Shown piece after piece: positions 54,982 through 64,000 of a stretch of DNA of 64,000 nt (position 1 is the stretch's first letter; the number at the start of each line of letters is the position of its first letter). The position numbers were made by a program, and so were the translations under genes. The notes under the pieces were generated by a model. That model was not told where the DNA came from. It ran no database searches and saw only the letters and a list, made by a program, of their open reading frames with translations. Origin of the DNA: Planctomycetota bacterium (lineage in GTDB: Bacteria > Planctomycetota > Planctomycetia > Planctomycetales > Planctomycetaceae); contig JAFEBS010000054.1 of NCBI GenBank assembly GCA_018242525.1, forward strand, positions 65,390 to 129,389, in the 5' to 3' direction.

Positions 54982-55797
54982 ATGTTTCGCCGTATCTGGA
55001 ACAAGATCGTTGAAATACGAGGCCTGAAGGCATCAATGTTGACGTTGCACGGTGAATTGCAGCGTGAGATTGTAAACCTGCATCACCTTGTCGATGACTT
55101 CAAATCTGCTCAAGACGTCGATGCGCGATTGCTGTCAGAGTTTCATGCCTGGAAAAACTCGACGCCGTTTCCAAAGGAGCCCTTGGTCTCTGTAATTGTC
55201 GCAACGTGGGACCGCCCGGAATTGCTCGTTAACCGTTGCGTGCGGTCGCTGCTTCGCCAGTCTTATCAGAATCTGGAAATCATTGTTGTTGCCGATGCAT
55301 CCGCAGAGTCAACAGTGCAAGCAATGGCTGCAGTCACAGATCCTCGTGTGAAGTTTTTTAACCTCCCGCAGCGTGGGGATTATCCCAAAGTGCCCGAGCT
55401 TCGGTGGCTGGTCGCTGGAACGGCTCCCGTCAATTACGGATTGTCGATCGCTCGAGGTGACTTCATTACGCATCTCGACGACGACGACGAGCACATTGAG
55501 AATCGGATTGAGGTACTGCTTGATCACGCAAGACAAACGTCAGCGGATGTCCTTTGGCACCCTTTCTGGATTCATCGTCCTGATCGCGAACCTACATTGG
55601 TAGAAGCTCGACACTTCAGGTATGGCCAGGTCACCACCGGCAGCATCTTTTACCGTCACTGGCTCAAGCAGATCCCGTATAGTCTCGAAGCTGCTCACCT
55701 GCGAGAGCCAGGCGATTGGAATCGGTTCCGCAAATTCCAGTATCTGCGCGCATCAATAGAGCGATGTCCAATCCCGCTGCTCAGACATTTTAAATAG
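54982..55797 (+). CDS. Glycosyltransferase family 2
   Basis: A 271-residue GT-A-type protein. The first 60 residues are a helical extension (LHGELQREIVNLHHLVDDF), then VSVIVATWDRPELLVNRCVRSLLRQSYQNLEIIVVADAS and a metal-binding HLDDDDEHIENRIEVLLDHA block. GGGAG lies 6 bases before the ATG. The C-terminus is short for the family; no truncation sign beyond that. Confidence 0.9.
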   Translation: MFRRIWNKIVEIRGLKASMLTLHGELQREIVNLHHLVDDFKSAQDVDARLLSEFHAWKNSTPFPKEPLVSVIVATWDRPELLVNRCVRSLLRQSYQNLEIIVVADASAESTVQAMAAVTDPRVKFFNLPQRGDYPKVPELRWLVAGTAPVNYGLSIARGDFITHLDDDDEHIENRIEVLLDHARQTSADVLWHPFWIHRPDREPTLVEARHFRYGQVTTGSIFYRHWLKQIPYSLEAAHLREPGDWNRFRKFQYLRASIERCPIPLLRHFK

Positions 55798-55864
55798 ACA
55801 GAACGACCTCGAGTTGAAACCGAGCGTCGGTCGCGGTCAGTTTTAAGACAGGGGATCCGCTAGA

Positions 55865-58144
55865 GTGTCGATCGTGTCGTCCCATTCCCTTCAGCGTTCG
55901 TCTCCGGAGGTCGTCTCCGGTGCAAGGCCATTGCGCGTGGGCTTGATCGGGGCTGGGGCGGTCAGTCGGATCTTTTACCTGCCGGTGTTCCTTTCTGCCC
56001 TGACAGACCTGCAATTGACTTTGGTCGCCGATCAGTCCCAGGCGGCCTTGGATCGACTGGGAAAATTACCAAAGGGGACTCGACAAGTCACGGGCGGGTT
56101 CGGAGAGGCCCTGTTGGCGAACCGACATCACATGGATGCCGTGATCGTCGCCCTTCCGCACCATTTGCATTTGCCATGTGTCACCCAGGCATTGCAACTC
56201 GGCCTGCATGTGTTTTGTGAGAAGCCGCTGGGTTTGGACGAGGCGGAGACCGACATCATGCGAAATGCAGCGCGGGATGCCGGCCGAATCCTGGCCGTTT
56301 GCCAACCGCGACGCAGTTTTCCTGCCGCCTCACTGATTCAGAAACTCATCGAGCTTAATTGGCTCGGCGAGGTTGAGCGGATTGACTGGGATGAGGGACA
56401 GCCGTACGCATGGCCCGCCGAAAGCCTGTCGCTGCTGCGGCGCGAGACGGGCGGGGAAGAACTCTTCGACATTGGTGCGCATGTCCTGGACCTGCTCTGC
56501 TGGTGGATGGGTTCGCTCGATCTGGTCGAATACGCCGATGATTCCAAAGGTGGCTCGGGCGCAGAATTCTGGCTCGAATTGAAATCCCGGTCGAATGTCC
56601 CGGTCCACGTACAATTGTCGCGTCTGTATCAACGGAAGAATCAGGTCGTCATTCAATGTCGTCGGGGTCGAATTGTGTGGGACTTGCGAGACCCCACGGG
56701 TGTGAAAATCGATCTGACCGAATTGGGCGACCTGCCGCATCCATCGGTCACATTCCCCGCCAGTGGAATCGGCTGGCCACTGCAGGCCTTTCACGATCAA
56801 TTGACTCGATTCGGTCAGGCCATCCACGGCCAAGCCAAACCCGTGGCAACAGCAGATGATGCCTTGCTCTACGCACGACTTTTTTCGGCCTGCCGACAAC
56901 GCCAACAGCCACCGACGACACGGATCGTACAAGCGAGCGGCGGATTGACTGCCGTGACAGGAGCCGCCGGCTTTATCGGTTGTCGACTGGTCGAACGTCT
57001 GCTGGAGCGGGGAGATTCTGTCCGGGCGCTCGTTCGACGGGCGCAAAGCTGCGTCCGGCTAGCCCGATTGCCTGTCGATATGGAACTGTGTGACGTCAGG
57101 AAACGCGACGACGTTCAACACTCGCTGAGGTCCGCCGAGACAGTCATTCACTGTGCGGGAAGCGCTGCCAGTGATCGCGATACCATTGTCCAGGGAACAC
57201 TCAACGTCCTGCATGCAGCCGAAGCCGCTGGAGTTCGCCGCGTTGTCGTCCTGAGCAGTATGCTGGCTTATGGAGATCCCCCTCTCGTGGGGCAATATGA
57301 TGAAGGCTTTCGCGGCACGGTCTCCAGGATGCCCTATGGTGCCGCGAAACGAGAGATGGAGCAGCGGTGCCTGGAGTTTGCCAGGTCCAGCCGCGTGGAA
57401 GTCGTGATACTTCAGCCGACCTGCGTTTATGGGCCGTTCGCTCCGGATTTCGTACAGGGCCCCCTGGAGTCGATGCTATCCGACGAATTCTTCCTGATGG
57501 AACAGGGGACGGGGCGAGCGAATCTGGTCTACGTCGACAACTTAATTGAGGCGGCGTTGCTGGCGGCCAATCATCCGGGAATTACCGGGCAACGCTACCT
57601 GGTCAATGATTCGGCCAACATCACTTGGGCAGAGTATTTCGATGAACTCAGCCAGGGCGCCTTGGGGAATCCGATCTCCAAATACCCCTCGCTAACTCTG
57701 CCAGACCTGTCGGAGATTCTCCGGGCCCGGGCCAGGCAGCGCCAATTTCCCGGGGTGATTCGGAAGGCGCTCCTGAACGATCCGCTGGCCCGCGATTGGC
57801 TGATCGGTTCGTGGGGACTTTATGCCTGGTCGCGGGGCAAACGAATGTTCAAACGCTCTGCTGCGAAACCCTTGGTCCCGTCGTCGGCAGGTCCGGCTCC
57901 AACAACAACGACTCCAGATCCGAAGTTGCATCTGGTTGAACGCCTTCGTTCGCAGCCGCGGCTGTACTTTGAGCAACCTTCAGGCGAGTTCTTTGCTTCG
58001 CAGGCAGTGTTCTCTGCAAATCGAATTCGACGGGAACTTGGCTGGAATCCTGCTGTTGGCCTCGCAGAGGGAATTCAGAAAACGATCCGATGGGCTGAGC
58101 TTGCTGTGGCGGGTCGTCAATCTGAAGTGGCAGCGACAAAATGA
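55865..58144 (+). CDS. Fusion: Gfo/Idh/MocA oxidoreductase + SDR-type NAD-dependent epimerase
   Basis: One 759-residue frame. Residues about 22-350 are a Gfo/Idh/MocA oxidoreductase (LRVGLIGAGAVSRIFYLPVF, ALPHHLHLPCVTQALQLGLHVFCEKPLGL with the EKP motif, and EELFDIGAHVLDLLCWW). Residues about 357-720 are an extended SDR (LTAVTGAAGFIGCRLVERLLERG, VIHCAGSAASD, catalytic YGAAK, RANLVYVDNLIEAALLAA). Both cofactor motifs look intact. The likely job is two steps in modifying a nucleotide sugar. Start GTG 55865; the stop overlaps the next start (ATGA). Confidence 0.9.
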   Translation: MSIVSSHSLQRSSPEVVSGARPLRVGLIGAGAVSRIFYLPVFLSALTDLQLTLVADQSQAALDRLGKLPKGTRQVTGGFGEALLANRHHMDAVIVALPHHLHLPCVTQALQLGLHVFCEKPLGLDEAETDIMRNAARDAGRILAVCQPRRSFPAASLIQKLIELNWLGEVERIDWDEGQPYAWPAESLSLLRRETGGEELFDIGAHVLDLLCWWMGSLDLVEYADDSKGGSGAEFWLELKSRSNVPVHVQLSRLYQRKNQVVIQCRRGRIVWDLRDPTGVKIDLTELGDLPHPSVTFPASGIGWPLQAFHDQLTRFGQAIHGQAKPVATADDALLYARLFSACRQRQQPPTTRIVQASGGLTAVTGAAGFIGCRLVERLLERGDSVRALVRRAQSCVRLARLPVDMELCDVRKRDDVQHSLRSAETVIHCAGSAASDRDTIVQGTLNVLHAAEAAGVRRVVVLSSMLAYGDPPLVGQYDEGFRGTVSRMPYGAAKREMEQRCLEFARSSRVEVVILQPTCVYGPFAPDFVQGPLESMLSDEFFLMEQGTGRANLVYVDNLIEAALLAANHPGITGQRYLVNDSANITWAEYFDELSQGALGNPISKYPSLTLPDLSEILRARARQRQFPGVIRKALLNDPLARDWLIGSWGLYAWSRGKRMFKRSAAKPLVPSSAGPAPTTTTPDPKLHLVERLRSQPRLYFEQPSGEFFASQAVFSANRIRRELGWNPAVGLAEGIQKTIRWAELAVAGRQSEVAATK

Positions 58145-59226
58145 AGCACCCCATCGTTTCGGTCGTAATTCCCGCATTCAATAGCGCGCGTACCCTTGAC
58201 CAGACCATCGAAAGCGTCGTAACGCAGACATTTCGTGACCTTGAACTGTTGGTTGTCGATGATGGATCCTCCGACGCGACGCTTGAGATCGCTCGGGGGT
58301 GGCAAGCTCGGGACGATCGTGTTCAGGTACTGCAACACCCTGGGGGCCAGAATCGAGGTGTGGCGGAATCACGCAATCTGGCACTCGATCATGCGGTTGG
58401 CGACTATATTGCCTTTCTTGATTCCGACGATATCTGGCTGCCACAAAAGCTGGAACGGCAATTGGCCGAGTTTGCCAAATGCCCCGAACATGTCGGTGTC
58501 GTGTTTTCCAATGCGTGGAACTCACAAACCGCTCCCGGTCAAAGTTTCAGTAACGATGCTCGTTCACTTCCCGCCGGTTCTTCGCAGCTTGGTGCGCTAT
58601 TCCCGGGGGAGCCGGGATCGACGGCCGAGCATCTGCTTTTCAGCCCGGCAACAGAGTTTCACAACTGGGTCATGTCACCGACTCCACTTGTGCGAGCGAT
58701 CCATTTTCGGGACGGCCTGCGTTTTATTGGACCGCCAAGGCTCAACACACAGTTTGAAGATTACCTGATGTGGCTGACGCTTTCGATGCGATGCGAATTC
58801 GTCGCGATCCCTGAACCACTTGCCGTTTATCGCATTCACGAGTCACAGTTTGTGTCGCGCTACTGCCGCCAGTCACGCTGTCTGGATTATTTGCGAGCCA
58901 CTCACGAACTCCTGGAAATCCTGCAGCAGGAATGTCGAGCGGAGGTCGAACGACGCCATCTGTCAGGCAGAATCCGAGATCGATTCAACTCGGTTTTACG
59001 ACGTTTGATTGTCGACTACTCCCGATCGACGCAGACGATTCGATCGGTTCCGTTGCGAGATTTTCCTGGAGTACTGAATCTCGCGGCTCGAACAGGATGC
59101 TTGTTAGCAACAGCAAAAGCCCTTTGCGTAAGAATGATTTATGAAACTTGCGATTACCTCCGAAACAATCGGATTACGCGAACATTCACACGCGCTTTCA
59201 GGAACATCTGCATTGAACAGCTATAA
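58141..59226 (+). CDS. Glycosyltransferase family 2
   Basis: A 361-residue GT-A enzyme starting VSVVIPAFNSARTLDQTIESVVTQTFRDLELLVVDDGSSDAT with FLDSDDIWLPQKLERQL as the metal-binding block. It overlaps the preceding stop (ATGA) and its 3' end overlaps the next frame by 86 bases if that one starts at 59141. The sequence is closely parallel to the GT2 at 61450 (NRGVAESRNLAL against NCGVSATRNLGL), so the two may be duplicates. Confidence 0.92.
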   Translation: MKHPIVSVVIPAFNSARTLDQTIESVVTQTFRDLELLVVDDGSSDATLEIARGWQARDDRVQVLQHPGGQNRGVAESRNLALDHAVGDYIAFLDSDDIWLPQKLERQLAEFAKCPEHVGVVFSNAWNSQTAPGQSFSNDARSLPAGSSQLGALFPGEPGSTAEHLLFSPATEFHNWVMSPTPLVRAIHFRDGLRFIGPPRLNTQFEDYLMWLTLSMRCEFVAIPEPLAVYRIHESQFVSRYCRQSRCLDYLRATHELLEILQQECRAEVERRHLSGRIRDRFNSVLRRLIVDYSRSTQTIRSVPLRDFPGVLNLAARTGCLLATAKALCVRMIYETCDYLRNNRITRTFTRAFRNICIEQL

Positions 59227-60406
59227 CGTCTCGTCTCCTCGGCCCACCGGCGCATCGATTCATGCCGACGGATTGATATTCGGCCTGCAGCGACACGGCG
59301 GAGTGCATCGTGCAACGCAGAACCTGCTGATCGGCCTGGAGCGGCGCCGTGACGTCCAATTGCGAACATATCTTCCAGAGAAGACAGTCTCCGACATGAG
59401 TTGGCTGCCACCTGAGTGCGTCCAGCATGTTCCGGCACCGATCCGTTTACGCCCAGGACGCGTGTTTTCCCAACTGAATCGAACGATAAGTGCACGACGT
59501 ATTTCAGAGATGTGGGGTCGGCTTGACGCGGGAGTTTTTCTGGCCACATATTACTCAACATACCCATCACTGCGAATTCCGCAGATCACAGTCATTCACG
59601 ACATGATCTACGAATTATTCCCGGATTTGACCTTGAGTCCACAGCAAGAGAAGCACAAGGCTGACAAGCGTCAGGCAATCGCAGCAGCCGACGTCATTGT
59701 CTGCCCATCCGACAGCGCCCGCCGGGACGTTGAATCACTTTGCGACACGACCGGCAAGATCTTGCGTGTCATTCCCTGGGGCGTCGAGAGCGAATACCGT
59801 CCGACTGACGATTCAGATCAAGTGCGAGGATTTGTCGAAAAGATCACCAGTGGCGCACCATACCTCCTTTATGTCGGTGGTCGAGACGGTACCAAGAATT
59901 TCGTACCGCTGGCGATGGCGTATTCGCGATGGGCAGGTCGACGCGACATTCATCTTCTTTCCGTTGGTGGTGGCAGCTTCTCGAACCAGGAGAACTCCAT
60001 TTTTCGCGCATTGAGATTGACGGGGCGCGTCCACTGTGTTCCGGCATTGTCCAATCTCGATCTCGTACTCGCCTATAACGGAGCATCTGCCTGCGTGATG
60101 CCCTCACTATATGAAGGCTACGGATTTCCCGTACTGGAGGCCATGGCGTGCGGCTGCCCTGTCGCAGCGTCGAACGTCAGTTCACTTCCTGAAGTCGGTG
60201 GTGATGCGGCTATCTATTTTGATCCGACCGACCATGATTCGATCGTGACGGCATTGGAAGAAGTGATCCGCGTTCCCAAGAATGGCGACCGCGTCGCGCG
60301 TGGATTGGAAAGAGCAGGTGAATTGACATGGACGAGGGCTGTCGAATCGCTTGTCGAGACTGCTAATGAAATCTCCAACACAAGATTTCCTTTATGCCGC
60401 CACTAA
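59141..60406 (+). CDS. Glycosyltransferase family 4
   Basis: Up to 421 residues; GT-B type: DGLIFGLQRHGGVHRATQNLLIGLERR, TVIHDMIYELFPDL, YLLYVGGRDGTKNFVPLAMAY and PSLYEGYGFPVLEAMACGCPVAASNVSSLPEVGGDAA with the E-x7-E motif. The start is uncertain: ATG 59141 overlaps the previous gene by 86 bases, TTG 59213 has AGGAA about 9 bases upstream and would fit better. Similar to transferases that act after a GlcNAc/mannose acceptor, but the substrate is not readable. Confidence 0.92.
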   Translation: MKLAITSETIGLREHSHALSGTSALNSYNVSSPRPTGASIHADGLIFGLQRHGGVHRATQNLLIGLERRRDVQLRTYLPEKTVSDMSWLPPECVQHVPAPIRLRPGRVFSQLNRTISARRISEMWGRLDAGVFLATYYSTYPSLRIPQITVIHDMIYELFPDLTLSPQQEKHKADKRQAIAAADVIVCPSDSARRDVESLCDTTGKILRVIPWGVESEYRPTDDSDQVRGFVEKITSGAPYLLYVGGRDGTKNFVPLAMAYSRWAGRRDIHLLSVGGGSFSNQENSIFRALRLTGRVHCVPALSNLDLVLAYNGASACVMPSLYEGYGFPVLEAMACGCPVAASNVSSLPEVGGDAAIYFDPTDHDSIVTALEEVIRVPKNGDRVARGLERAGELTWTRAVESLVETANEISNTRFPLCRH

Positions 60407-60538
60407 TGTTGCACGCTTTCCGTGTCAGTGCCTGGCGCGGTTGGTCGATGCTTGTCCTGGTAGAATGGCATCAACCATCGCAATCTCGACTTCCCTCACC
60501 GCCTCTCACCGCGTGACTATCTGTTGGTTTAAGAACGA

Positions 60539-61453
60539 ATGTTGCGACTTTGCAAATCGCTGGCTAAAGCTTGCATCCGATCGACAGCGCGCTTTCGATT
60601 GCACCGTCTGCCGCTGACCGCATCCGCGGCGACATGGTGGGCGGAAACCATTAAGCAATTGCCAGCCATTTTCTCTGATGAGGGTCTTCGCCGTCGGGTC
60701 CGATTGGACGGAGACATCGAGATGGACATTGGCATCGTGGATGCCATCGAACGAGAATTGTGGGTCGGGGGTGAATGGGACACAAACGTCAAGAATGCCT
60801 TGTTCGCAACGCTTCGAAAAGGAGACGCGTTCCTCGACCTTGGGGCAAACATCGGCTATTTCTCGCTGCTTGCATCAAAGATCGTCGGAGATTCTGGAAC
60901 CGTGGTTTCAGTTGAACCATCCATACGAGCACTTCGAAAGCTGACCCACCATCTCTGGTTGAATCATTGCCGCAATGTTGTGGTCTTATCCTGTGCAGCC
61001 GGTGACTGCTGGAAGCAGGTTGCCATGGGATTGGCGAACGAATCGAATATCGGGGGAAGTGCGCTTCTGACAGCCGGTGCTGTCACTCAGCGGACTGAAC
61101 CCGTAATGCTGGCTCCGGTCGATGATCTGCTGGAGTCCGTCGATTTTCGATTGCGTATGATTAAGGTGGACTTAGAGGGATTTGAACTTGCAGCGCTGCG
61201 AGGTTGTCGTCGACTAATTGCGAAACATCGCCCGTTTATCGTCTGCGAAGTGACCGAAAAGTTCCTGGCGAAATATGGCGACAGTGCGAAGAAGCTGGTC
61301 GAGTTCTTCCGCGATCTCGATTACGAAGTGCGATCGCTTTACGGGAAGAACTTTGAGTTGGTTGATACCGATCAGTTGTCGGATCTCACTCGTCAGTTCG
61401 ATGTCTTGTTTTCGCCGCGGGAATCAACGCCGCCCAACGTGAGGGCAGCTTGA
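60539..61453 (+). CDS. FkbM family methyltransferase
   Basis: A 304-residue SAM-dependent methyltransferase of the FkbM type: LGANIGYFSLLASKIVGDSGTVVSVEPS (SAM-binding), then IKVDLEGFELAALRGCRRLIAKHRPFIVCEV in the C-terminal part. FkbM enzymes O-methylate sugar hydroxyls in glycans and antibiotics. It overlaps the start of the next gene by four bases (TTGA). No good Shine-Dalgarno at ATG 60539. The 132 bases before it hold nothing recognisable. Confidence 0.93.
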   Translation: MLRLCKSLAKACIRSTARFRLHRLPLTASAATWWAETIKQLPAIFSDEGLRRRVRLDGDIEMDIGIVDAIERELWVGGEWDTNVKNALFATLRKGDAFLDLGANIGYFSLLASKIVGDSGTVVSVEPSIRALRKLTHHLWLNHCRNVVVLSCAAGDCWKQVAMGLANESNIGGSALLTAGAVTQRTEPVMLAPVDDLLESVDFRLRMIKVDLEGFELAALRGCRRLIAKHRPFIVCEVTEKFLAKYGDSAKKLVEFFRDLDYEVRSLYGKNFELVDTDQLSDLTRQFDVLFSPRESTPPNVRAA

Positions 61454-62388
61454 AATTATCAGTGGTCGTACCGGCGTTCAACTGCGAGCCCTATATTCGG
61501 CGGGCCGTTGAATCCTTGCTGGAAACACACTTCCAGGAGTTGGAGATCCTGATCGTCGATGACGGTTCGACGGATCAAACATTGGATCTGGCAAAATGCC
61601 TGCACCGTGAACATCCAGAGACGATTCGGCTGCTAACACATCCCGGCGGGCAGAATTGTGGAGTTTCTGCGACGCGGAATCTGGGCCTGGAATGCAGCAC
61701 AGGGGAGTTGCTGGCCTTTCTGGATGCTGACGACTATGTCTACCCCGACCGGTTTGAATCTGCGATTTCCATTCTGCAGGCAAATGCGGATGTGGACGGT
61801 GTCCATCAACTCAGCGAAATCGTGTTTGCGAATGAGGAGGCCTCGCGGCAGTGGTGGAAAGGTCAGTCGCTGTTCGGATTTGAGCAGCCGGAATCACCGG
61901 ACGAGATCCTGTATTCGCTCCTCGGTGGAAGGTGCTGGTCAACCAGTGCGATCGTCTTTCGACGTTCGCTGCTGCAGCGAACCGGAGTCTTCGACTCGCG
62001 ATTTCGCATTTGTGAGGACTGTCACCTCTGGTTCCGCATGGCGGCAGTTGGAAACATCGTGTCGGGCGATCTTTCCCGACCGGTCAGTGCGTATTGGCGG
62101 CACACGGACAGTGCGTTTCAGCCATCACCACGCAACAGGATCCAGATGATCAACGCCATGACGGCGTTCTATTCCTGGGCACAAGCAAACACGTTATCGA
62201 ACGGCCGGATGGATCGCATTCGACGTTGCATCACCGATTACATCTTTCGCGGCGTCGAACAGGCGCGATTGACAGGCGATCGTCACCTTGCCTGGACATT
62301 AGCCTCGCACAGCATGGTGCGGTGCCCGCAAATCCTGCTCACCCGTCGGCTGTATGGCAACTTGGCACGAATGGCACTGGGACGCTGA
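61450..62388 (+). CDS. Glycosyltransferase family 2
   Basis: A 312-residue GT-A enzyme: LSVVVPAFNCEPYIRRAVESLLETHFQELEILIVDDGSTDQT then FLDADDYVYPDRFESAI and ICEDCHLWFRMAAVG. The start is TTG 61450, overlapping the FkbM stop (TTGA). Sequence blocks resemble those of the GT2 at 58141. It probably adds one residue of the glycan. Confidence 0.92.
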   Translation: MKLSVVVPAFNCEPYIRRAVESLLETHFQELEILIVDDGSTDQTLDLAKCLHREHPETIRLLTHPGGQNCGVSATRNLGLECSTGELLAFLDADDYVYPDRFESAISILQANADVDGVHQLSEIVFANEEASRQWWKGQSLFGFEQPESPDEILYSLLGGRCWSTSAIVFRRSLLQRTGVFDSRFRICEDCHLWFRMAAVGNIVSGDLSRPVSAYWRHTDSAFQPSPRNRIQMINAMTAFYSWAQANTLSNGRMDRIRRCITDYIFRGVEQARLTGDRHLAWTLASHSMVRCPQILLTRRLYGNLARMALGR

Positions 62389-62389
62389 T

Positions 62390-63640
62390 TTGATTCTATC
62401 GTGGAAAACTGTCGTCGGTCGCGCCAGTCGGGCTTTCCGGAAAATCGGGGATATATTCGCAGCCCCCCGATTCGATCCCGCGCGTTGGGAGCGGCAGCGG
62501 CAGGAATTGGAGCGGCTACTTGCACAACCGACGCGCCCGCGGATCGCCCTCGTCAAGCAGGACGTATGCGAGGACCTGTATTGTTGTCCGCCCGGAAGTG
62601 ACGCACGGACGCTGGTGGAATCGACAATGCTCCGCACCGGGCCGGTTGCGCTACTGACAAACTGCGGCGCCGAATTCCTGATCCTTAAGACGCTGGACGA
62701 ACCGGAATGTTCGCTTTGGAAAGAACGAGCCAATGACCTGCACTGGGGCAGTTTGGAGTTCTTTTCCAGTTATCGCGACCGAATCCCCGGTCGCGATTAC
62801 GGTCAATCCAGGTTCGCCGTGGATCCCGGGGACGTCGATTGGTCAAAGTTCGACATCGTGATCAGTATTGACATCGCCGTACCGTCGCGAATTACACGAC
62901 AATTTCCGAGGACAATTTGGGCTTACTATATTCGCGAAGTCAAGGCGCCGTCGTATGCTCGGTCGAATGACTACGTGCTCCCTGGCCAGGACTTGCACCT
63001 GGGGCATGGATTCCGATTGCACCCACCGGTTCAGCCGGCGCATGTCGTCGAATTCCCTTATCATTTGCAATATGTCGGCTGGTTCCATGAACTTTTTGGC
63101 GGCACACTGGACCCAGTGCGGAACGGTTTGTTCATAGACTTCCATACGGCAGTAATGCTGAAACCGGCAGACCTCGAAATGCTGGAGGAATTCGGCAGCA
63201 TCAGTTCCCCAGTCAATGAAGCGAACTCAGCCGCTCGGGAAAAACTCCTTCCCCATCGCCGAACGATCGATTCCGACCTCCGCGAACGACTGATTTGCAG
63301 TCGATATTTCCTGGCGACAACTGGGCAACGACGAAGTTTTGGTACTGCCGTGGTCGAGGCGATAGCGGCCGGATGTCTCGCCATCGGTTCGCCAGAACAC
63401 GTAACTTGTGGTACGGATATATTCTCGAACGCCACTACCGCCACGTCCGCCACAGAAGCACGTCAGCGGATGAAGAGACTAAATTCGAATCCGACTCTGT
63501 ACATACAGGAACTGACGCGCCAGCGACGACTTGTGGACTGGCTGTGCTATACCCGCCCGTTGACTGAACTCCTGCAGAAGGCCGCGACTGTCCAACGCAC
63601 GCGCACTCCTTCGCACATCGACGCCTTTGGACTCCCTTAA
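62390..63640 (+). CDS. Glycosyltransferase-like protein (GT-B, family 1-like)
   Basis: About 416 residues. The N-terminal half is unfamiliar (TRPRIALVKQDVCEDLYCCP, DIVISIDIAVPSRITRQFPRTIWAYYIREVK), and the end of the C-terminal half has a GT-B-like donor block FGTAVVEAIAAGCLAIGSPEH. The start is uncertain: TTG 62390 follows GGGACG by 7 bases, ATG 62354 would overlap the previous gene by 35 bases. It is the last intact gene of the cluster in the window. Assignment as transferase rests on the donor block. Confidence 0.75.
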   Translation: MILSWKTVVGRASRAFRKIGDIFAAPRFDPARWERQRQELERLLAQPTRPRIALVKQDVCEDLYCCPPGSDARTLVESTMLRTGPVALLTNCGAEFLILKTLDEPECSLWKERANDLHWGSLEFFSSYRDRIPGRDYGQSRFAVDPGDVDWSKFDIVISIDIAVPSRITRQFPRTIWAYYIREVKAPSYARSNDYVLPGQDLHLGHGFRLHPPVQPAHVVEFPYHLQYVGWFHELFGGTLDPVRNGLFIDFHTAVMLKPADLEMLEEFGSISSPVNEANSAAREKLLPHRRTIDSDLRERLICSRYFLATTGQRRSFGTAVVEAIAAGCLAIGSPEHVTCGTDIFSNATTATSATEARQRMKRLNSNPTLYIQELTRQRRLVDWLCYTRPLTELLQKAATVQRTRTPSHIDAFGLP

Positions 63641-63804
63641 TGCTGTCTTGCTGTTGACTCCTCCAATCAATGCAACGACTGCCACGTTTGCGTGTACACA
63701 CTCCAGGCCCTTCCTTGCTCCTGTGCCCCCTATGGCTCTGCTAACTGCTCGGTTGCCGTTCAACGGTGCAGGTATTACACCCGTTCAACGCCACTCAAGA
63801 TTGT

Positions 63805-63942
63805 ATGTGTAGCCAGTATCGGGCAGACATCGATGGCCTTCGCGCTCTCGCAGTGATCGCGGTGATACTCAATCATGTAAACACAGATATTCTACCAGGA
63901 GGTTACTTCAGGTCCAGCGCGCACTCTGCGGGGTCGAGGTAA
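63805..63942 (+). pseudogene. Truncated acyltransferase 3 (OafA/YrhL) N-terminus
   Basis: ATG 63805 begins YRADIDGLRALAVIAVILNH ... DILPGGYF, the conserved first 35 residues of acyltransferase 3 proteins, where GVDxFFVISGFL would follow. Instead the sequence goes to RSSAHSAGSR and stops at 63940-63942. Downstream bases to 64000 (a frame reading LALGGLIAYIVFHL) are not a clear continuation. Either an indel or a deletion broke the gene. The preceding 164 bases (63641-63804) hold nothing recognisable. Confidence 0.7.
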
Positions 63943-64000
63943 GATAGGGGGCTTGCGCTCGGCGGCCTGATTGCGTACATCGTCTTCCATCTCTCGGTGA

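Overview
The window looks like a chromosomal segment of a planctomycete, probably order Planctomycetales; genus not determinable by eye. The evidence is the set of families that are expanded or nearly diagnostic there: a cytochrome/DUF1549/DUF1553 protein, a separate DUF1549 protein with a Tat-exported DUF1501 partner, a secreted EF-hand protein, MoxR-DUF58-BatA-type operons, a M56 peptidase fused to WD40-like repeats, and an ISAzo13-like transposase remnant. No rRNA, tRNA or CRISPR array was seen.

Left part, 1-9.4 kb: the 3' end of a gene open at the window edge (tentatively DUF6493-like), a minus-strand cytochrome/discoidin/DUF1549/DUF1553 protein, and, divergently, DUF1549, DUF1501 and EF-hand genes. 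A sigma70-like promoter at 4363-4390 carries an AGAC-N5-GTCT palindrome in its spacer.

Central part, 9.4-29.9 kb, all on the plus strand: MoxR ATPase, DUF58, BatA-like vWA protein, a large membrane protein, a coiled-coil/low-complexity secreted protein and a 908-aa vWA membrane protein. Interleaved are five paralogous secreted proteins of about 270-290 aa with no family I can name (17689, 18546, 22253, 23125, 26644). The same stretch has a BlaI/MecI repressor, a M56/BlaR1-like protease with WD40 repeats, a caspase-like protein lacking the usual Cys motif, and another secreted protein. The repressor promoter carries the same AGAC-N5-GTCT palindrome as the DUF1549/DUF1501 promoter, so one signal-responsive circuit may control both blocks. 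This is my best candidate for an undescribed system.

Right part, 30-64 kb: a surface-polysaccharide locus. The minus-strand half holds UDP-glucose dehydrogenase, RmlA, a nucleotidyltransferase-phosphomannose isomerase fusion, two YdcF-like proteins and a PPP-type phosphatase. The plus-strand half starts with a NusG/RfaH-like antiterminator and a Fcl-Gmd fusion, followed by glycosyltransferases, an acyltransferase, a Wzm/Wzt ABC exporter, sugar aminotransferases, a NeuD-like acetyltransferase, a Gfo/Idh-epimerase fusion and a FkbM methyltransferase. Together they would make, modify and export a glycan containing fucose and probably N-acylated amino-deoxy sugars.

From the second half of wzt (about 46.3 kb) to about 51.8 kb base and codon use drifts towards AT, and a broken transposase lies inside that stretch, suggesting a recently exchanged glycan-specific cassette. 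A palindromic repeat is duplicated around 41.9-42.2 kb, and the right edge holds a truncated acyltransferase.
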